From Culex pipiens pallens (taxonomy: Eukaryota; Arthropoda; Insecta; Diptera; Culicidae), in NCBI RefSeq assembly GCF_016801865.2, contig NC_068939.1:120661010-120725009 (forward strand): DNA of 64,000 nt. The letters are read 5' to 3'. The notes beneath the pieces are model-generated. The model was given only the letters and a program-made list of their open reading frames with translations, was not told where the DNA came from and did no database searches. Below, one piece after another: positions 46,756-58,180 of the stretch. The position numbers were made by a program, and so were the translations under genes. Each line of letters starts with the position of its first letter. The first letter of the stretch is position 1.

Positions 46756-48383
46756 CAGTCATGCCTCGGTTTTGCACCGCATATGGGGGATGCAAAACCA
46801 AGGTGTGCATAACCGAGGCACAGAGCTTATGGGATTTTGGCTATATGGGAGACATTGGCTTTGATCGTACGAAAAATCATGCAAACATCAAAAAATTATA
46901 GTGTTTTGAAATCGGGATGATGTCAGCTATCCAATAAAATTATTATTTCATGAAAATTTTCACAAAAATGCGTATTTTTCCTGTAATTCGAAAATGCATT
47001 TTTTTTCTCTAAAGAAACCAAAAATATATTGTTATTGCAATATGGGTATCACATGATCAGGTTTTTTCATACATTTTGGATGTAATAACAACATTTTTAG
47101 AAAATACTCAAAATTTTCACAAAACTACGTCTTTTTGAAAAAAACTCCAAATTTCAATTTTTAAATTATGGGTATCAAACGATCGGTGTTTTTTTCATAC
47201 ATTTCGAATGCAATAACAATATTTTTCGAAAATACTTCAAATTTTCACAAAACTACGCATTTCCGAAAAAAATACTCAAAATTTCCGTTTTTACAATGTT
47301 GGTATCAAACGATCGGGGTGTTTTCATACATTTCGAATGTAATAACATTTTTTTTTGAAAATATTATCGCGGGCGTTAATAATTAGAGTTCACGCGCGCT
47401 GATATGACCGCAGAAGAATGGCCGCATGACAGCCGCAGAACAAATTTTTGGCTGTTGTCAAAGGTTGCCTTGAGTTTTTTGCTGACTTTTCGGAAAATAT
47501 TCAAAACAAATCAGGTTGACAGCCAAATCAACGCTGAATTTCAGTTCAACCTGCTGATTTTTACACAGCGGTAGTTCGGCGGCTGTAACCTCCTGTCAGT
47601 CACAGCGAAGGAGTAAATTGATTTTATCTCGCAATAAGCAATACTCAAAATTTTCACAAAACTACGTATTTTCGAAAAAAAATACTAAAATTTTTCGTTT
47701 TTACAATGTGGGGTTTGATACCCATTGATACCCATGAATGTAATAAGAACATTTTTAGAAAATACTCAAAATTTTCACAAAACTACGTATTTTTGTAAAA
47801 CGTTTCAAAATTTCAGTTTTTACAATATAGGTATCAAATAATCAAATCAATTTTTTCAAAAATACGTATTTTTGTGAAAATTTTGAGTTTTTTCATTTTT
47901 TTAATAACTTTCGAAATGTATGAAAAAATCCCGATTGTTGGATTCCAATTTTGTAAAAATTTAAATTTTGAGTTTTTTTTTTTGAAAAAACGTAGTTTTG
48001 TAGAAATTTTGAGCATTTTTTTTTAAATTTTGTTATTAAATCCGAAATGTATGAAAAAACCTGATCATTTGATACCCATATTCCAATAACAATATATTTT
48101 TGGATTCTTTAGAGGAAAAAATGCATTTTCAATATACAGGAAAAATACATATTTTTGTGAAATTTTTCATGAAATAATAATTTTAATGGATAACTGATAT
48201 CATCCCGATTCCAAAACATTATAATTTTTTGATGTTTGCATGATTTTTCATACGATTAAAGCCAATGGCTCCCATATAGCCAAAATCTCACAAGCTCAGT
48301 GCTTCAGTTAAGCACTGGGCCGTGCTTAACCGAAGCAGCTGAACGGTGCAAAACCGGGGCAGTGCGAAACCGAGGCATGACTG
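46756..48383. mobile_element. Palindromic element with pogo/Tigger-like ends (1,628 bp)
   Basis: The ends CAGTCATGCCTCGGTTTTGC and its complement (CCGAGGCATGACTG) are flanked by TA at 46754-46755 and 48384-48385. TA duplication and a CAG(T/G)CATGCCTCG-type end are typical of the pogo/Tigger group of Tc1/mariner elements. The arms match inward (CAATGGCTCCCATATAGCC near 48264 pairs with GGCTATATGGGAGACATTGG near 46840). Inside are tandem blocks of about 125 bp built from GGTATCAAACGATCGG and CAAAATTTTCACAAAACTAC. A unique insert of about 270 bp sits at 47367-47640. No transposase frame was found. Confidence 0.75.
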
Positions 48384-48792
48384 TATACGAAAGCATGTAC
48401 GGAAAAAAAATATTGGCCACTCACTAGAAATATCAACAATCCGGTGAGAGTCATATCCAGCTAACCAAGTCCGCGCTCCAACCCTCTCGGCTATCTGGCA
48501 GCTGTGAAAATTTCTGGATCAATACCGATATTGCCGATACATCGTGTACAGTTAATACAGGATACGACGTACGGGAAAGCTACTGCTACATTGGCGTTGC
48601 AATCCAACAATCACAAGACGTTGAAATAGCCGAGATGGTTGGGGCGTGGGCTTGGTAATCTGGATATGACTCTCGCCGGATCGTTGTTTTTTTGGGGTGT
48701 GCTAAAAAAATTTTTTTCTCGCTTTTTGTGTACTCACAAAGATAAGGTGCATGATTTTACATGCGATTTTAACAACGGATTTTTTTGCTGTG

Positions 48793-49008
48793 TACACAAA
48801 AAAAAACAAAGTAATATCTGGGAAGGGATACATCTTTTAAGTCAGAAAAAATGTGTATTTTTTTCCTCTGAAAATGTGTATTTTTAGCACTTTTCTGTTG
48901 TAATGTCGCTTTTTCAGTCTAAATTGAGGTAAAATTACATCATGCAAGAGGTAATATTCAACCTTTCAAAAATACACCTTCCAAATTTACACAATTTTTT
49001 ACTGTGTA
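48793..49008 (+). mobile_element. MITE, family copy 2 (pair with 1979-2189)
   Basis: TACACAAAAAAAAACAAAGT at the left; the complement of the right end is TACACAGTAAAAAATTGTG. The body aligns with 1979-2189 throughout (ATACATCTTTTAAGTCAGAA, CTCTGAAAATGTGT, CACCTTCCAAATTTACAC). Confidence 0.65.
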
Positions 49009-49769
49009 GGGTGCCCCATCCAAGTATTCGAAAGAGCCGCTCATTTTAATAAGCGAGCGCAAATGAGCGGATCCTAAATGAGCGATTGACTCGAGGCTCG
49101 AGCAAAATTTTCAGTGAGATAGAACCCACTAGAAAACGTGCAGAAAGTCAAAAATTCAAATAGGCAAAATCTCGAAAATGCGGGTTTTATTTTTTTTTCA
49201 ACTGAGCATAATAGATTATTGAGTGCTCATTTTATCATGATAAAGAAAAAAAAATTCAAATCATATTTTAATAATAACTTATTTGTATGCCGAGCAATCG
49301 TTTTATTTTGTTTGGAAGATCATTGTGTTGCTATAACCAAAGGATAGATTTTGCATTATTAGTTCGTTCAAAATACCTTCAAAATATCCATATATTTATT
49401 TGGCTTTTTTATGCAAAATAAAATAAAAGAATCTCGTTTTTTGATGTAAAAACTATCTTTCAACCTATGAATTATTTAAAAATCATGTGAATCTCGAAAA
49501 GTCATAATTTTTAAAACATGCCGAAAAAAGCAATTAAACTTTTTTTCTAATTTTATTTATATTTACATTTTTCAATAACATTAATTTCGATATCTTGATA
49601 TCGTGACTTTTCAAACCAGTAAAAGTCGTTGACCATCCCTGAACCTAATGTTTTCGAAAAGATCAGAAAATTTCCTATGAAGTTGTAGAACAACAATTTT
49701 TTAAGTGCTTAGCAGCGATGGAATAATCATCATCAAAAGAAAATCTTTGGATGTGGATTGTTTTAACCG
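49009..49769. other. Unrecognised AT-rich sequence
   Basis: About 760 bases. GAGCGAGCGCAAATGAGCGG-type words near 49035-49090 are reminiscent of transposon end sequence, but no element can be delimited. Confidence 0.3.
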
Positions 49770-50185
49770 AACAGAAATTTTCAATTCTTTTTTTACCAAC
49801 TCTCCAAAATAAAGGAACAAAGGGAATGCTGTAATTGAATTTAAAAATGCTGAAATGCCAACATTAGGTGCACGATGGAATTGCATGCTGTCCCCCTAGT
49901 CTTAGTAAACAACGTCTTATGAGATGAATATTTCAGTCAAAAGTTCGTGTAAATCTTTGTCGAGACATAATGATGTATGCAGCAACATAATTAATACAGA
50001 CTTTTTTCCAGAAGAGACGCAGACACTGCTCAAGCAATGTGGCAACCGGGCGATACGCATGCTGCACGACTCTCGCGCGTAAGGAAAAAGACCCGGCCTT
50101 TGGGATTATGCAAAAATCACCCTTTTTTGTAGCTACAAAAATACAAAAAATAACTTTTCCATGGCATAACTTTAAAAGTTCTTCA
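49770..50185. repeat. Dispersed repeat, inverted partner of 12250-12670
   Basis: Colinear in reverse with the 12-kb copy. Shared words include CTCTCCAAAATAAAG, GCACGATGGAATTGCATGC, CAGAAGAGACGCAGACACTG and TTTTTTGTAGCTACAAAAA. Several indels separate them. Confidence 0.6.
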
Positions 50186-50426
50186 CTAAAGAGCAGTTCT
50201 CTACGGAATCAGTCTTTTTTCTTTAATTTTAATTTTTGATTTTTTTATTCGGCTGAAACTATTTTGGTGCCTTCGGTATGCCCAAAGAAAGCCTTCATCA
50301 TTATCATTAGTGCATCATTAGTTTGTCCATGTAATTTGCCATACAAATTTGACAGCTGTCCATACAAAAATTATAAGTGAAATTACAAAAATCTGTATCT
50401 TTTGAAGGAATATTTTGATCAATTTG

Positions 50427-50735
50427 GTGCAACAAGTTGCAAAAAGAAGTTTTTTTTCAGCACGAGTTGTACATTTATCCAACGAGGTTTACCGAGTTGG
50501 ATAAATACGACGAGTGCTGAAAAAATCTTCTTTTTGCAACGAGTTGCTTAAAACATTTTTTGCAATTCCGAAAAACGTTTATTTAATGGAATTTTATGTC
50601 AAACATTCATGTGTTTAGTAAAAACATCGTTCAAAACAAAACAATTTTGAAAAATGTTACCTTTCGATACAAGTGCTGAAAAGTTCAACTTTTCAGCACC
50701 CATTTCAGTGGTGAAAAGTAGAACTTTTCAGCACT
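50427..50735. repeat. Hairpin repeat, copy 2 (pair with 15060-15375)
   Basis: GCAACAAGTTGCAAAAAGAA pairs with TTCTTTTTGCAACGAGTTGC, and TTCAGCACGAGTTGTAC pairs with TACGACGAGTGCTGAA. A second inverted pair, AAAAGTTCAACTTTTCAGCA, follows. It sits inside the palindrome arm at 50190-51967. Confidence 0.65.
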
Positions 50736-50937
50736 GTTATTGAAAGGCATTAATTTTCCATTCTGTTATTTTTGGTAGGGAAAAGTAGGCCGTTTCGTTT
50801 CTCCAGAAGGGCAGGAAAAGTTGACAGTTTCACAGTGGAATTGCAAAAAAATAATTTGGTGATTTTTAATTTCACTTTTTGTCACTAAAACTTGATTTGC
50901 CAAAAAAACTATTTCTATTTTTTTTTTTTTGATATGT

Positions 50938-51082
50938 TTTAGAGGACATCAAATGCCAACTTTTCAGAAATTTCCAGGATGGACAAAAAATCTTTGACCG
51001 AGTTATGATTTTTTGAATCCATACATTTTTTTTTTCAAAAAATCGAAATATTGGTCGCAAAAATTTTTCAATTTCATTTTTC
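50938..51082. repeat. 145-bp direct repeat, left of SINE (partner 51403-51545)
   Basis: AGAGGACATCAAATGCCAAC through AGTTATGATTTTTTGAATC to TCAATTTCATTTTTC occurs on both sides of the SINE at 51085-51404, with a few substitutions. The other copies of this palindrome arm contain the sequence once. Confidence 0.8.
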
Positions 51083-51084
51083 AT

Positions 51085-51404
51085 TGACCGAGCCACGTAG
51101 CCCAGTGGTAACGCTTCCGTCTCGTAAGCGGTAGATCGGGGTTCAAATCCCGGCTCGGACCAACACAACTGGTGATCTTTTCTCTTCTGGAATCAATTGC
51201 CTAGTAAAGGGAAGGTAGTGTATCGTCACAAACTGGACCATATCACGACACCTTAGGGAGGCGACCTATGGAATGTTAACATTAACCTTAACATGTTAAC
51301 ATTAAGTTGAGAATGAAACTGTCACTGAATCCGCTTTGTAAATGCCGGCCCCGATACTCTTCACGGGTGTTCCCCTCAGGAACTGGGAAAGATTTACTTT
51401 ACTT
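51085..51404 (+). mobile_element. tRNA-Thr-like SINE, copy 3
   Basis: Full-length (320 bp) copy of the 33428-33747 SINE, from TGACCGAGCC to TTTACTTTACTT, with intact box-A-like and box-B-like (GGTTCAAATCC) sequences. It is inserted in the palindrome arm and bordered by 143-145-bp direct repeats. Confidence 0.85.
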
Positions 51405-51967
51405 TAGAGGACATCAAATGCCAACTTTTCAGAAATTTCCAGGATGGGCAAAAAATCTTTGACCGAGTTATGATTTTTTGAATCAATAATTTTTTTTTTC
51501 AAAAAATCGAATATTAGTCGCATAAAATTTTCAATTTCATTTTTCGATGTAAAATTGAATTTGCAATCAAAAAGTACTTTAGTGAAATTTTGATAAAGTG
51601 CATCGTTTTCAAGTTATAGCCATTTTTATGTAACTTTTTTCAAAATAGTCGCAGTTATTGATTTTTTAAAAATAGTGCCCATGTTTGCCCACTTTTGAAA
51701 AAAAAAAATGTTTTTGAAAAGCTGAGAAAATTCTTTATATTTTGCTTTCCGGACATTGTTGATACGAACCTTAGTTGCTGAGTTATTGTCATGCAAAGGT
51801 TAAAAAACAAGAAAATTGACGTTTTCCAAGTCTCACCCAAACGACCCACCATTTTCTAATGTCGATATCTCAGCAACTAATGGTCCGATTTACAATGTTT
51901 TGGTATGAAACATTCATGAAATTTTCGGATCTTTTTGAAAAAATATTTTCAAAATTTTTAAATCAAG

Positions 51968-52902
51968 ACTAGAGTCCATATCCAAATAATTTGAATGAAG
52001 GAATTATGAACGGATCAGTTCAACTAACCCCTGTATATGCGCAACATGCTAGCCAAATGTTCAACCCTTGTTCAAACTGTGCCAAATCGTGATAATCTTC
52101 GAGTCAAATTTGTCATGTTCGACAATTAACAATTGATGCTGAAGCCTAGCACGTGTGGCTTTAAAATTCTACACGGCACACGACTTCCAAATTTTATCAA
52201 CTCCTCCTATAACACTCCGAATGCCAACCCTCACCGAACACATCTTGATAATTGAAATGTGCATTATTAAGGCTTTTTATTGTTGCATTCCACCGACCGT
52301 CCCTTATCACCCCGATCGCACTCCCTCCCTCTCTCTCTCCCCGGGACCAGTGACACCGAAAATCATATTTTCCGCCCTATAAAACGCTCGTGCCATCAAA
52401 AATTGAGTAATTTTATCAACCAACAGCAACAGCGAGGAGTTGACCCGGGTCCTGTTCCATCAGTCAACCAGCTGCTGCCGTCGAACTGCAACTTTAGCCA
52501 TGAAATATGGGGTGCGGGCCACGTGGCCAACCCACTCCGGTGGCCCATCGTGGGAGGAGGGTATTTGCAGCTCGCAGTGCAGTTTACGTTTCGAAAAACT
52601 GACGTCAGACACATGCCACCGCCATCAGGTTTTAATGCCACTTGATTCGCTTTATTAGTGGCGGTACTGTTTTTGTGTCCTGTCACGGGACTCGGGGCTG
52701 CTGCGGACAGGACCCGATAGGACATGTCCCAGAATGGTTGGCTTTTGGGCTGATGTTTGGAATGTTGTTGAAGCAAGACCGAAATGGAAGTTTAATTTAT
52801 TGATCAACACTAACTTTATCGCGCAGCTTCTAATTATTCAAGCTGAAGTTGAAAGTTGATAATTAATTACGGTCGAGATAGAGGGATGAGTTGGAAAATG
52901 TT
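51968..52902. other. Unrecognised, mostly unique sequence
   Basis: About 930 bases of balanced composition. Frames on both strands at 52280-52776 overlap completely and show no motif, so no gene is called. Confidence 0.35.
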
Positions 52903-52906
52903 GGAT

Positions 52907-54142
52907 GGGTAATTCTCCGCCAACTCACACAGCAGTTGCCCCGACCCCTCTTCGATTTGCGTGAAACTTCGTCCTAAGGGGTAACTTTTGTCCCTGATCA
53001 CGAATCCGAGATCTGTTTTTTTGATATCTCGTGACGGAGGGGCGGTACGACCCCTTCCATTTTTGAACATGCGAAAAAAGAGGTGTTTTTCAATAATTTG
53101 CAGCCTGAAACGGTGATGAGATAGAAATTTGGTGTCAAAGGGACTTTTATGTAAAATTAGACGCCCAATTTGATGGCGTACTCAGAATTCCAAAAAAAAA
53201 ACACTAAAAAAGTTTTAAAAATTCTCCCATTTTCCGTTACTCGACTGTAAAAAAGTTTTGGAACACGTCATTTTATGGAAAATTTAATGTGCTTTTCGAA
53301 TCTACATTGACCCAGAAGCGTCTTTTTTTCATTTAGAACAAAATTTTTCATTTTAAAATTTCGTGTTTTTTCTAACTTTGCAGGAGTTATCACGATTTTA
53401 CGAAAAAAAAGTTTTGAAAAAGTTGGTCGTCATCGATCATGGCCGTTCATGGTCACCCGCGACAGACACGGACGACGAAACAAAGAGAAACGCAAAAATG
53501 ACTTTTTCAAAACTTTTTTTTCGTAAAATCGTGATAACTCGTGATGTTTACAAGCAAACCCCTTATGATTATATATCAAAATTTTTTTAATTGTCTGTTC
53601 TACAAATTTGTACAACATTGTTACACTCTAAAAAATAACCCTGCAAAGTTAGAAAAAACACGAAATTTTAAAATGAAAAATTTTGTTCAAAATGAAAAAA
53701 TGACCCTTCTAGGTTAATGTAGATACGAAAAGAACATTAAATTTCCCATAAAATGACGTGTTCTAAAAATTTTTACAGTTGAGTAACGGAAAATGGGAGA
53801 ATTTTTAAAACTTTTTTAGTGTTTTTTTCGATGAAAAATACGTTCTTTCGGAATTCTGAGTACGCCATCAAATCGGGCGTCTAATTTTACATAAAAATCC
53901 CTTTGACACCAAATTTCTATCTCACCACCGTTTCAGGTTGCAAATTATTGAAAAACACCTCTTTTTCCGCATGTTCAAAAATGGAAGGGGTCGTACCGCC
54001 CCTCCGTCACGAGATATCAAGAAACGGACCTCGGATTCGTGATCAGGAACAAAAGTTACCCCTTAAGACAAAGTTTCACGCAAATCGAAGAGGGGTCGGG
54101 GCAACTTTTCCCGATTTTGTGTGAGTTGGTAGAGAATTACCC
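52907..54142. mobile_element. Palindromic DNA element, copy 2, with 4-bp TSD (1,236 bp)
   Basis: Same family as 26430-27781, with ends GGGTAATTCTC and GAGAATTACCC. GGAT at 52903-52906 and 54143-54146 is the target duplication. Arms are near-complementary around a centre (about 53430-53500) with GTCACCCGCGACAGACACGG, which is inverted relative to copy 1. About 120 bp present in one arm is missing from the other (near 53385), and the outer left end also has a small deletion. Confidence 0.8.
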
Positions 54143-54342
54143 GGATAATTTGACTCGAAGTTCCCTTTTTTAGGAATTAAATTTTTAAAACAATGTCAAC
54201 TATCTAGCCAGTCTTCAAAATACGTAGAATGTCATATTTTTAAACAAAATTCAAATTTTCACTTGTTAAAAGGGTTCATAAATTTCAATTTGATTTTTGT
54301 CAAAGTTATAAAAGTTTTCTGCTATTATTTACATAAAAGTAC

Positions 54343-56158
54343 GATTGTGTCACGTTCCCCAGAAAACCATTCCCCCAATTCCCCAGAATGAACCGTTCCC
54401 CAGAAAACCATTCCCCTGAATGTATTATTAACCAGAAAACCATTCCCCAGAATGTACCGTTCCCCAGAAATATTTATCGTGGTGATTATAATTATTTCCA
54501 AAATTAAAAAAAAACCAAAATTTCCAAAATATCCGAAATTTCCGAAATTTCCAAAATATCCAAAATTTCTAAAATTTCCAAAATTTCCAAAATTTCCAAA
54601 ATTTCCAAAATTTCCAAAATTTCCAAAATTTCCAAAATTTCCAAAATTTCCAAAATTTCCAAAATTTCCAAAATTTCCAAAATTTCCAAAATTTCCAAAA
54701 TTTCCAAAATTTCCAAAATTTCCAAAATTTCCAAAATTTCCAAAATTTCCAAAATTTCCAAAATTTCCAAAATTTCCAAAATTTCCAAAATTTCCAAAAT
54801 TTCCAAAATTTCCAAAATTTCCTAAATTTCCTAAATTTCCTAAATTTCCAAAATTTCCAAAATTTCTAAAATTTTCCAAAATTTTCAAAATTTTCAAAAA
54901 TTCCAAAAAAAATAAAATTTCCATAATTTTTAAATTTAAAAAAAAATTAAATTGATAATCTTTTTTTTAATTTTTAAATTTCTTTTCTCTTTAATTTTAA
55001 TTTTTGAATTCCAAACTTTTTGATTTTTGATTGGAGAATTTTGAAAATGTTTTAAATTTGACTTTTTGACTTACCATTGACAAATTATGATCATAATATT
55101 TAGATCGAAAAATCTCGAACAAGATGCGAGAAATAAAGATTGAAATATTACGCTCGAGTGCAATAATCACCACGTTAACTTGTGTCAGCAGTTATTACAA
55201 GGCTAGAAAGTTTTCCCTTCTTTAAAGAAAGAAAAACTTTACTGACTGATACAAGTTGAATTTTACCTTTAAAAGGGAGGAGGAGAGTTTTCCCTTCTTT
55301 AAGGAAGGGAAAAATTTATAGCCTTGTTATTATAACTGCTGACACGGGTTTAATTTTCCCTTCTTTAAGTAAGGGAAAAAATACATGACCACTTACACAA
55401 CTTTTTAAATTTGTTATCACTAGTCAAGAGAGTTTTTCCTAATGGAAACAAGAAAGAATACCAGAAAGAAAAAACTTTAAAGTGAAAATTCAACTTCTGT
55501 TAGCAGATATCACAAGTCAAGACAGGTGAAATTCAACTTGTGTCAGGAGACCTTAAAAGAAGGAAAAATTAGTCAGTTATTGTAAGTCAAGAGAGTTTTC
55601 TTCTTCCAAAAATGATAAATTAAATTTTGTCACCTTAAATCAAATTTAGAAAATTTAAATCATCATGCAAAATGAGCAATATGCCAAAGGTCCAATATGT
55701 CAAATGGAATTATACCAATGACACCCATAATCATATTTTAATTTTAACAAACATTTTTCTTCTTTGCAAAATAAAAATAGCATTCACGGAAAAAAAGAAA
55801 TAGAAAGAAACTGCAATTTATTCGACATTTGTATAACAAATTTAACATGACTGAAAAAGAAGGGAAAATTTCTTAGAATAATAGAACGAGTCATAAGCCG
55901 AATAAACATTTTCTGTTATTTTCTCAAGAATTGTTGTCAAAAAAAAAAGTAAATTTTCTTGGCATGGATAAAATAACCTTGTCTTATTTTTTATATTTTC
56001 TAAGAAATTTCAAACAAACTAATATTTGAAACTACTTTGATTTTTCGAGAAAGAAACTTTTCTGGGGAATGGTTTTCTGGGAAATGGTACATTCGGGGGA
56101 ATGGTTTTCTGGGGAACGGTTTTCTGGGGAATGGTTTTCGGGGGAACGTGACACAATC
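54343..56158. mobile_element. TIR element with reiterated end blocks and an internal 9-bp array
   Basis: GATTGTGTCACGTTCCCC (54343-54360) is exactly inverted at 56141-56158. Just inside each end are several copies of the block CCCCAGAAAACCATTCCC or its complement, four or more per side. The interior has a (CCAAAATTT)n array and a set of TTCCCTTCTTTAAGGAAGGG hairpins near 55207-55380. No transposase frame is seen. Superfamily unknown; compound ends of this kind resemble foldback elements. Confidence 0.65.
54520..54900 (+). repeat. (CCAAAATTT)n array, about 38-40 units
   Basis: A 9-bp unit, nearly perfect from about 54560 to 54815 and degenerate at both edges. The unit length is a multiple of three, so long frames of PKF or GNF repeats appear on both strands; these are not genes. 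Confidence 0.9.
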
Positions 56159-58180
56159 TAAAATTACATTAAAAAGTCTGAAATTGAAATATTCCCAGAT
56201 GATACTTTAAAAAATTCAAGCTTCTATAATTGACGTTTTCTTCCCTTCAAAATCGATGTGATTTCTCTCGAAAGTCCTGCCAACTCAACGTTCAACTCCT
56301 CCCGGTTGAACCTGTAATTGGCTGACGGTGCACCCGGCTGATTAAACTTCCACTTCTGGCAGGTACCCTGAACCAAAGGCGTCACGCCCGAGGTCCGACC
56401 TACAGCCAAACAAATCGATGTTTGCAGTCCGCGCCAAACCTCGTTTTCACCGGGGCTTCGCTGACCGACCAGTCGGTGACCATTTATCGGTCGTTGCTTT
56501 GCCCCGAAGAACCGCTCTCTTCCTTTGGTGGCCCCGATTTTTTTGTTATTGTCCGTTCGTCCCCGCAATTCCCTTCTTTCGCTGGCCGGCTGTCGCACGT
56601 CGTCGTTGTCCTTTTCGGCCGACGATGCGGCCTGATTTTTTTTTTGGTTGGTTATTTTCGGTTCAACAGTCTTGTAAGATTTGTAGAGTTTGTGGAGAAG
56701 CGGCGAGAGGACGTAAACGTAGTAATTCCACAGAGAAACAGACGTGAAATTTGCTTGCGTTGCATAACGGTCATTTCAAATGCGACTGTCAAAAAACGGT
56801 TAGTTTCATGACGTACCGCAGTCGGAAATGGTGGCGCCACCAGCGTTTGGTCAAATTTTCTATTAATCTGATTTGAGTACCAGAGAGCAATAGACCATGC
56901 TACTTTTCAAAAGCTTCCTTATTCGTTTTTTTTTAACATCCGTTTGTCTATGGAAACTCTGCAGAAGTTTGGTGGAGCTTTGAACCGGTTCTTGCGTGGT
57001 GTGGGAACGGACCAAAAATCGAACGAACAGCAGATGTTTCATTTTGATCACGATTTTGGGTGAAATTTCTGCAAGGTGGCCGTCTCTTGATTGGAGCTAC
57101 GAGCAGGTAGTAATTAGATTAAACATCGCTTTTAATTGAGTGCAGATGTTGATTTACTTTTTGTTTCAACTTTTTTTTAAATTACTCAAAATTATGATTG
57201 AAGGTACATGGCATTTCGAAAGTTCTAATTGTGAAGATTGCGTAATTTGAATGTAATTTTCATCTCAGAAAAAGAATCCAGACAAAGAACGACAATTTTC
57301 CAATCCATTGCACTATGCACCAAAACCTTGCTTCAAACTCTTCTCCCCAGGTAAATAATCCCTCTCAATCAGGGCATCAACAATCAGCATCACAAAGCAA
57401 AAGGCTCACACAAACTGCTTACCCGACTGATTCCGGAATCTTTTTGTTCGTCGTAATTTTGCTGTAGGACGTCACTTTCGACGCAATCTCTACCCGGAGC
57501 AAAAAAAAAGAGCGAAGGAGAAGGAAGCCATCTACTAATAGGCATTGAATTATCCCGCAATGGGTGAACCAGAACAACGCAGAAATCACCCCTTATTTTT
57601 TGGAAGCGTCTTTTTTTTTGTTTTGCTTGTGATACGCCCTTTGCAAACGTCCCCCCTGATTTTTTTTATGTTGAGAGAACGCAATAATCTTTCTTGTTTT
57701 GGTTAGGTTTCGGTATCAAGAAGGTGACAACAACATTGCGTTTGACAGTTGCTCACCTTTAAAATTGTAGACCTTGCGTCAAACAATTTGACCGACTAAG
57801 ACGTCACAACAGTAAACAAACTTGGAAGTCGTGATTGTTTTCGATCAGAAAAAGCCCAAACCATTTAGTGGATTCCCTCTGGACCTTCTTCCTGAGGGTC
57901 GCACGTTTCCACGCAAAACTCACCTGCCTCCTGTCAGACTCGACTCTGAAGGAACAAAAGGACCAGACAAACCTGCGGCAGTACCTTGTAGAAGCAGCAG
58001 TCAGCGGTAGATCAATTTCCTTAAGCCTTTTCATCATTATCCTGCACGAGAAGAAAGAAACGGCGGTCGTGCGGATTGTGCGATGAGCAGAGTGGTAATC
58101 TGCTAAATTTGCTTCTATTCATGGGGTTTTGTGAGGTTTTTGGGTGAAATCTTGACGATGCCTTCTTGAGCACTTGTCTT
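56159..58180. other. Unrecognised sequence
   Basis: About 2 kb of balanced composition. Frames at 56224-56598 (minus) and 56418-56811 (plus, two phases) share the same bases and have no recognised domain, and the same holds at 57804-58086. It may be intronic or intergenic unique DNA. Confidence 0.35.

Larger units (their letters stand above)
50190..51967. mobile_element. Left arm of the large palindromic family, broken by two insertions
   Basis: AGAGCAGTTCTCTACGGAAT begins the arm, which follows the order of 16979-17930 (ACTATTTTGGTGCCTTCGG, TTTGTCCATG..., GTATCTTTTGAAGGAAT). At 50427 a hairpin repeat replaces part of it. The arm resumes about 50850 (TTTGGTGATTTTTAATTTC) and is broken again by a SINE at 51085-51404. 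It ends AAATCAAGACTAGAG at the point where the palindrome centre would be; no right arm follows. Confidence 0.6.

Noticed and set aside
54452..54955. PKF-repeat and GNF-repeat proteins on both strands
   Set aside because: They arise from the 9-bp CCAAAATTT array and are open on both strands at once, so coding is not indicated.
56224..56840. Possible exon with frames on both strands
   Set aside because: Overlapping frames in three phases with low-complexity or basic composition and no domain; a search would be needed to revive it.
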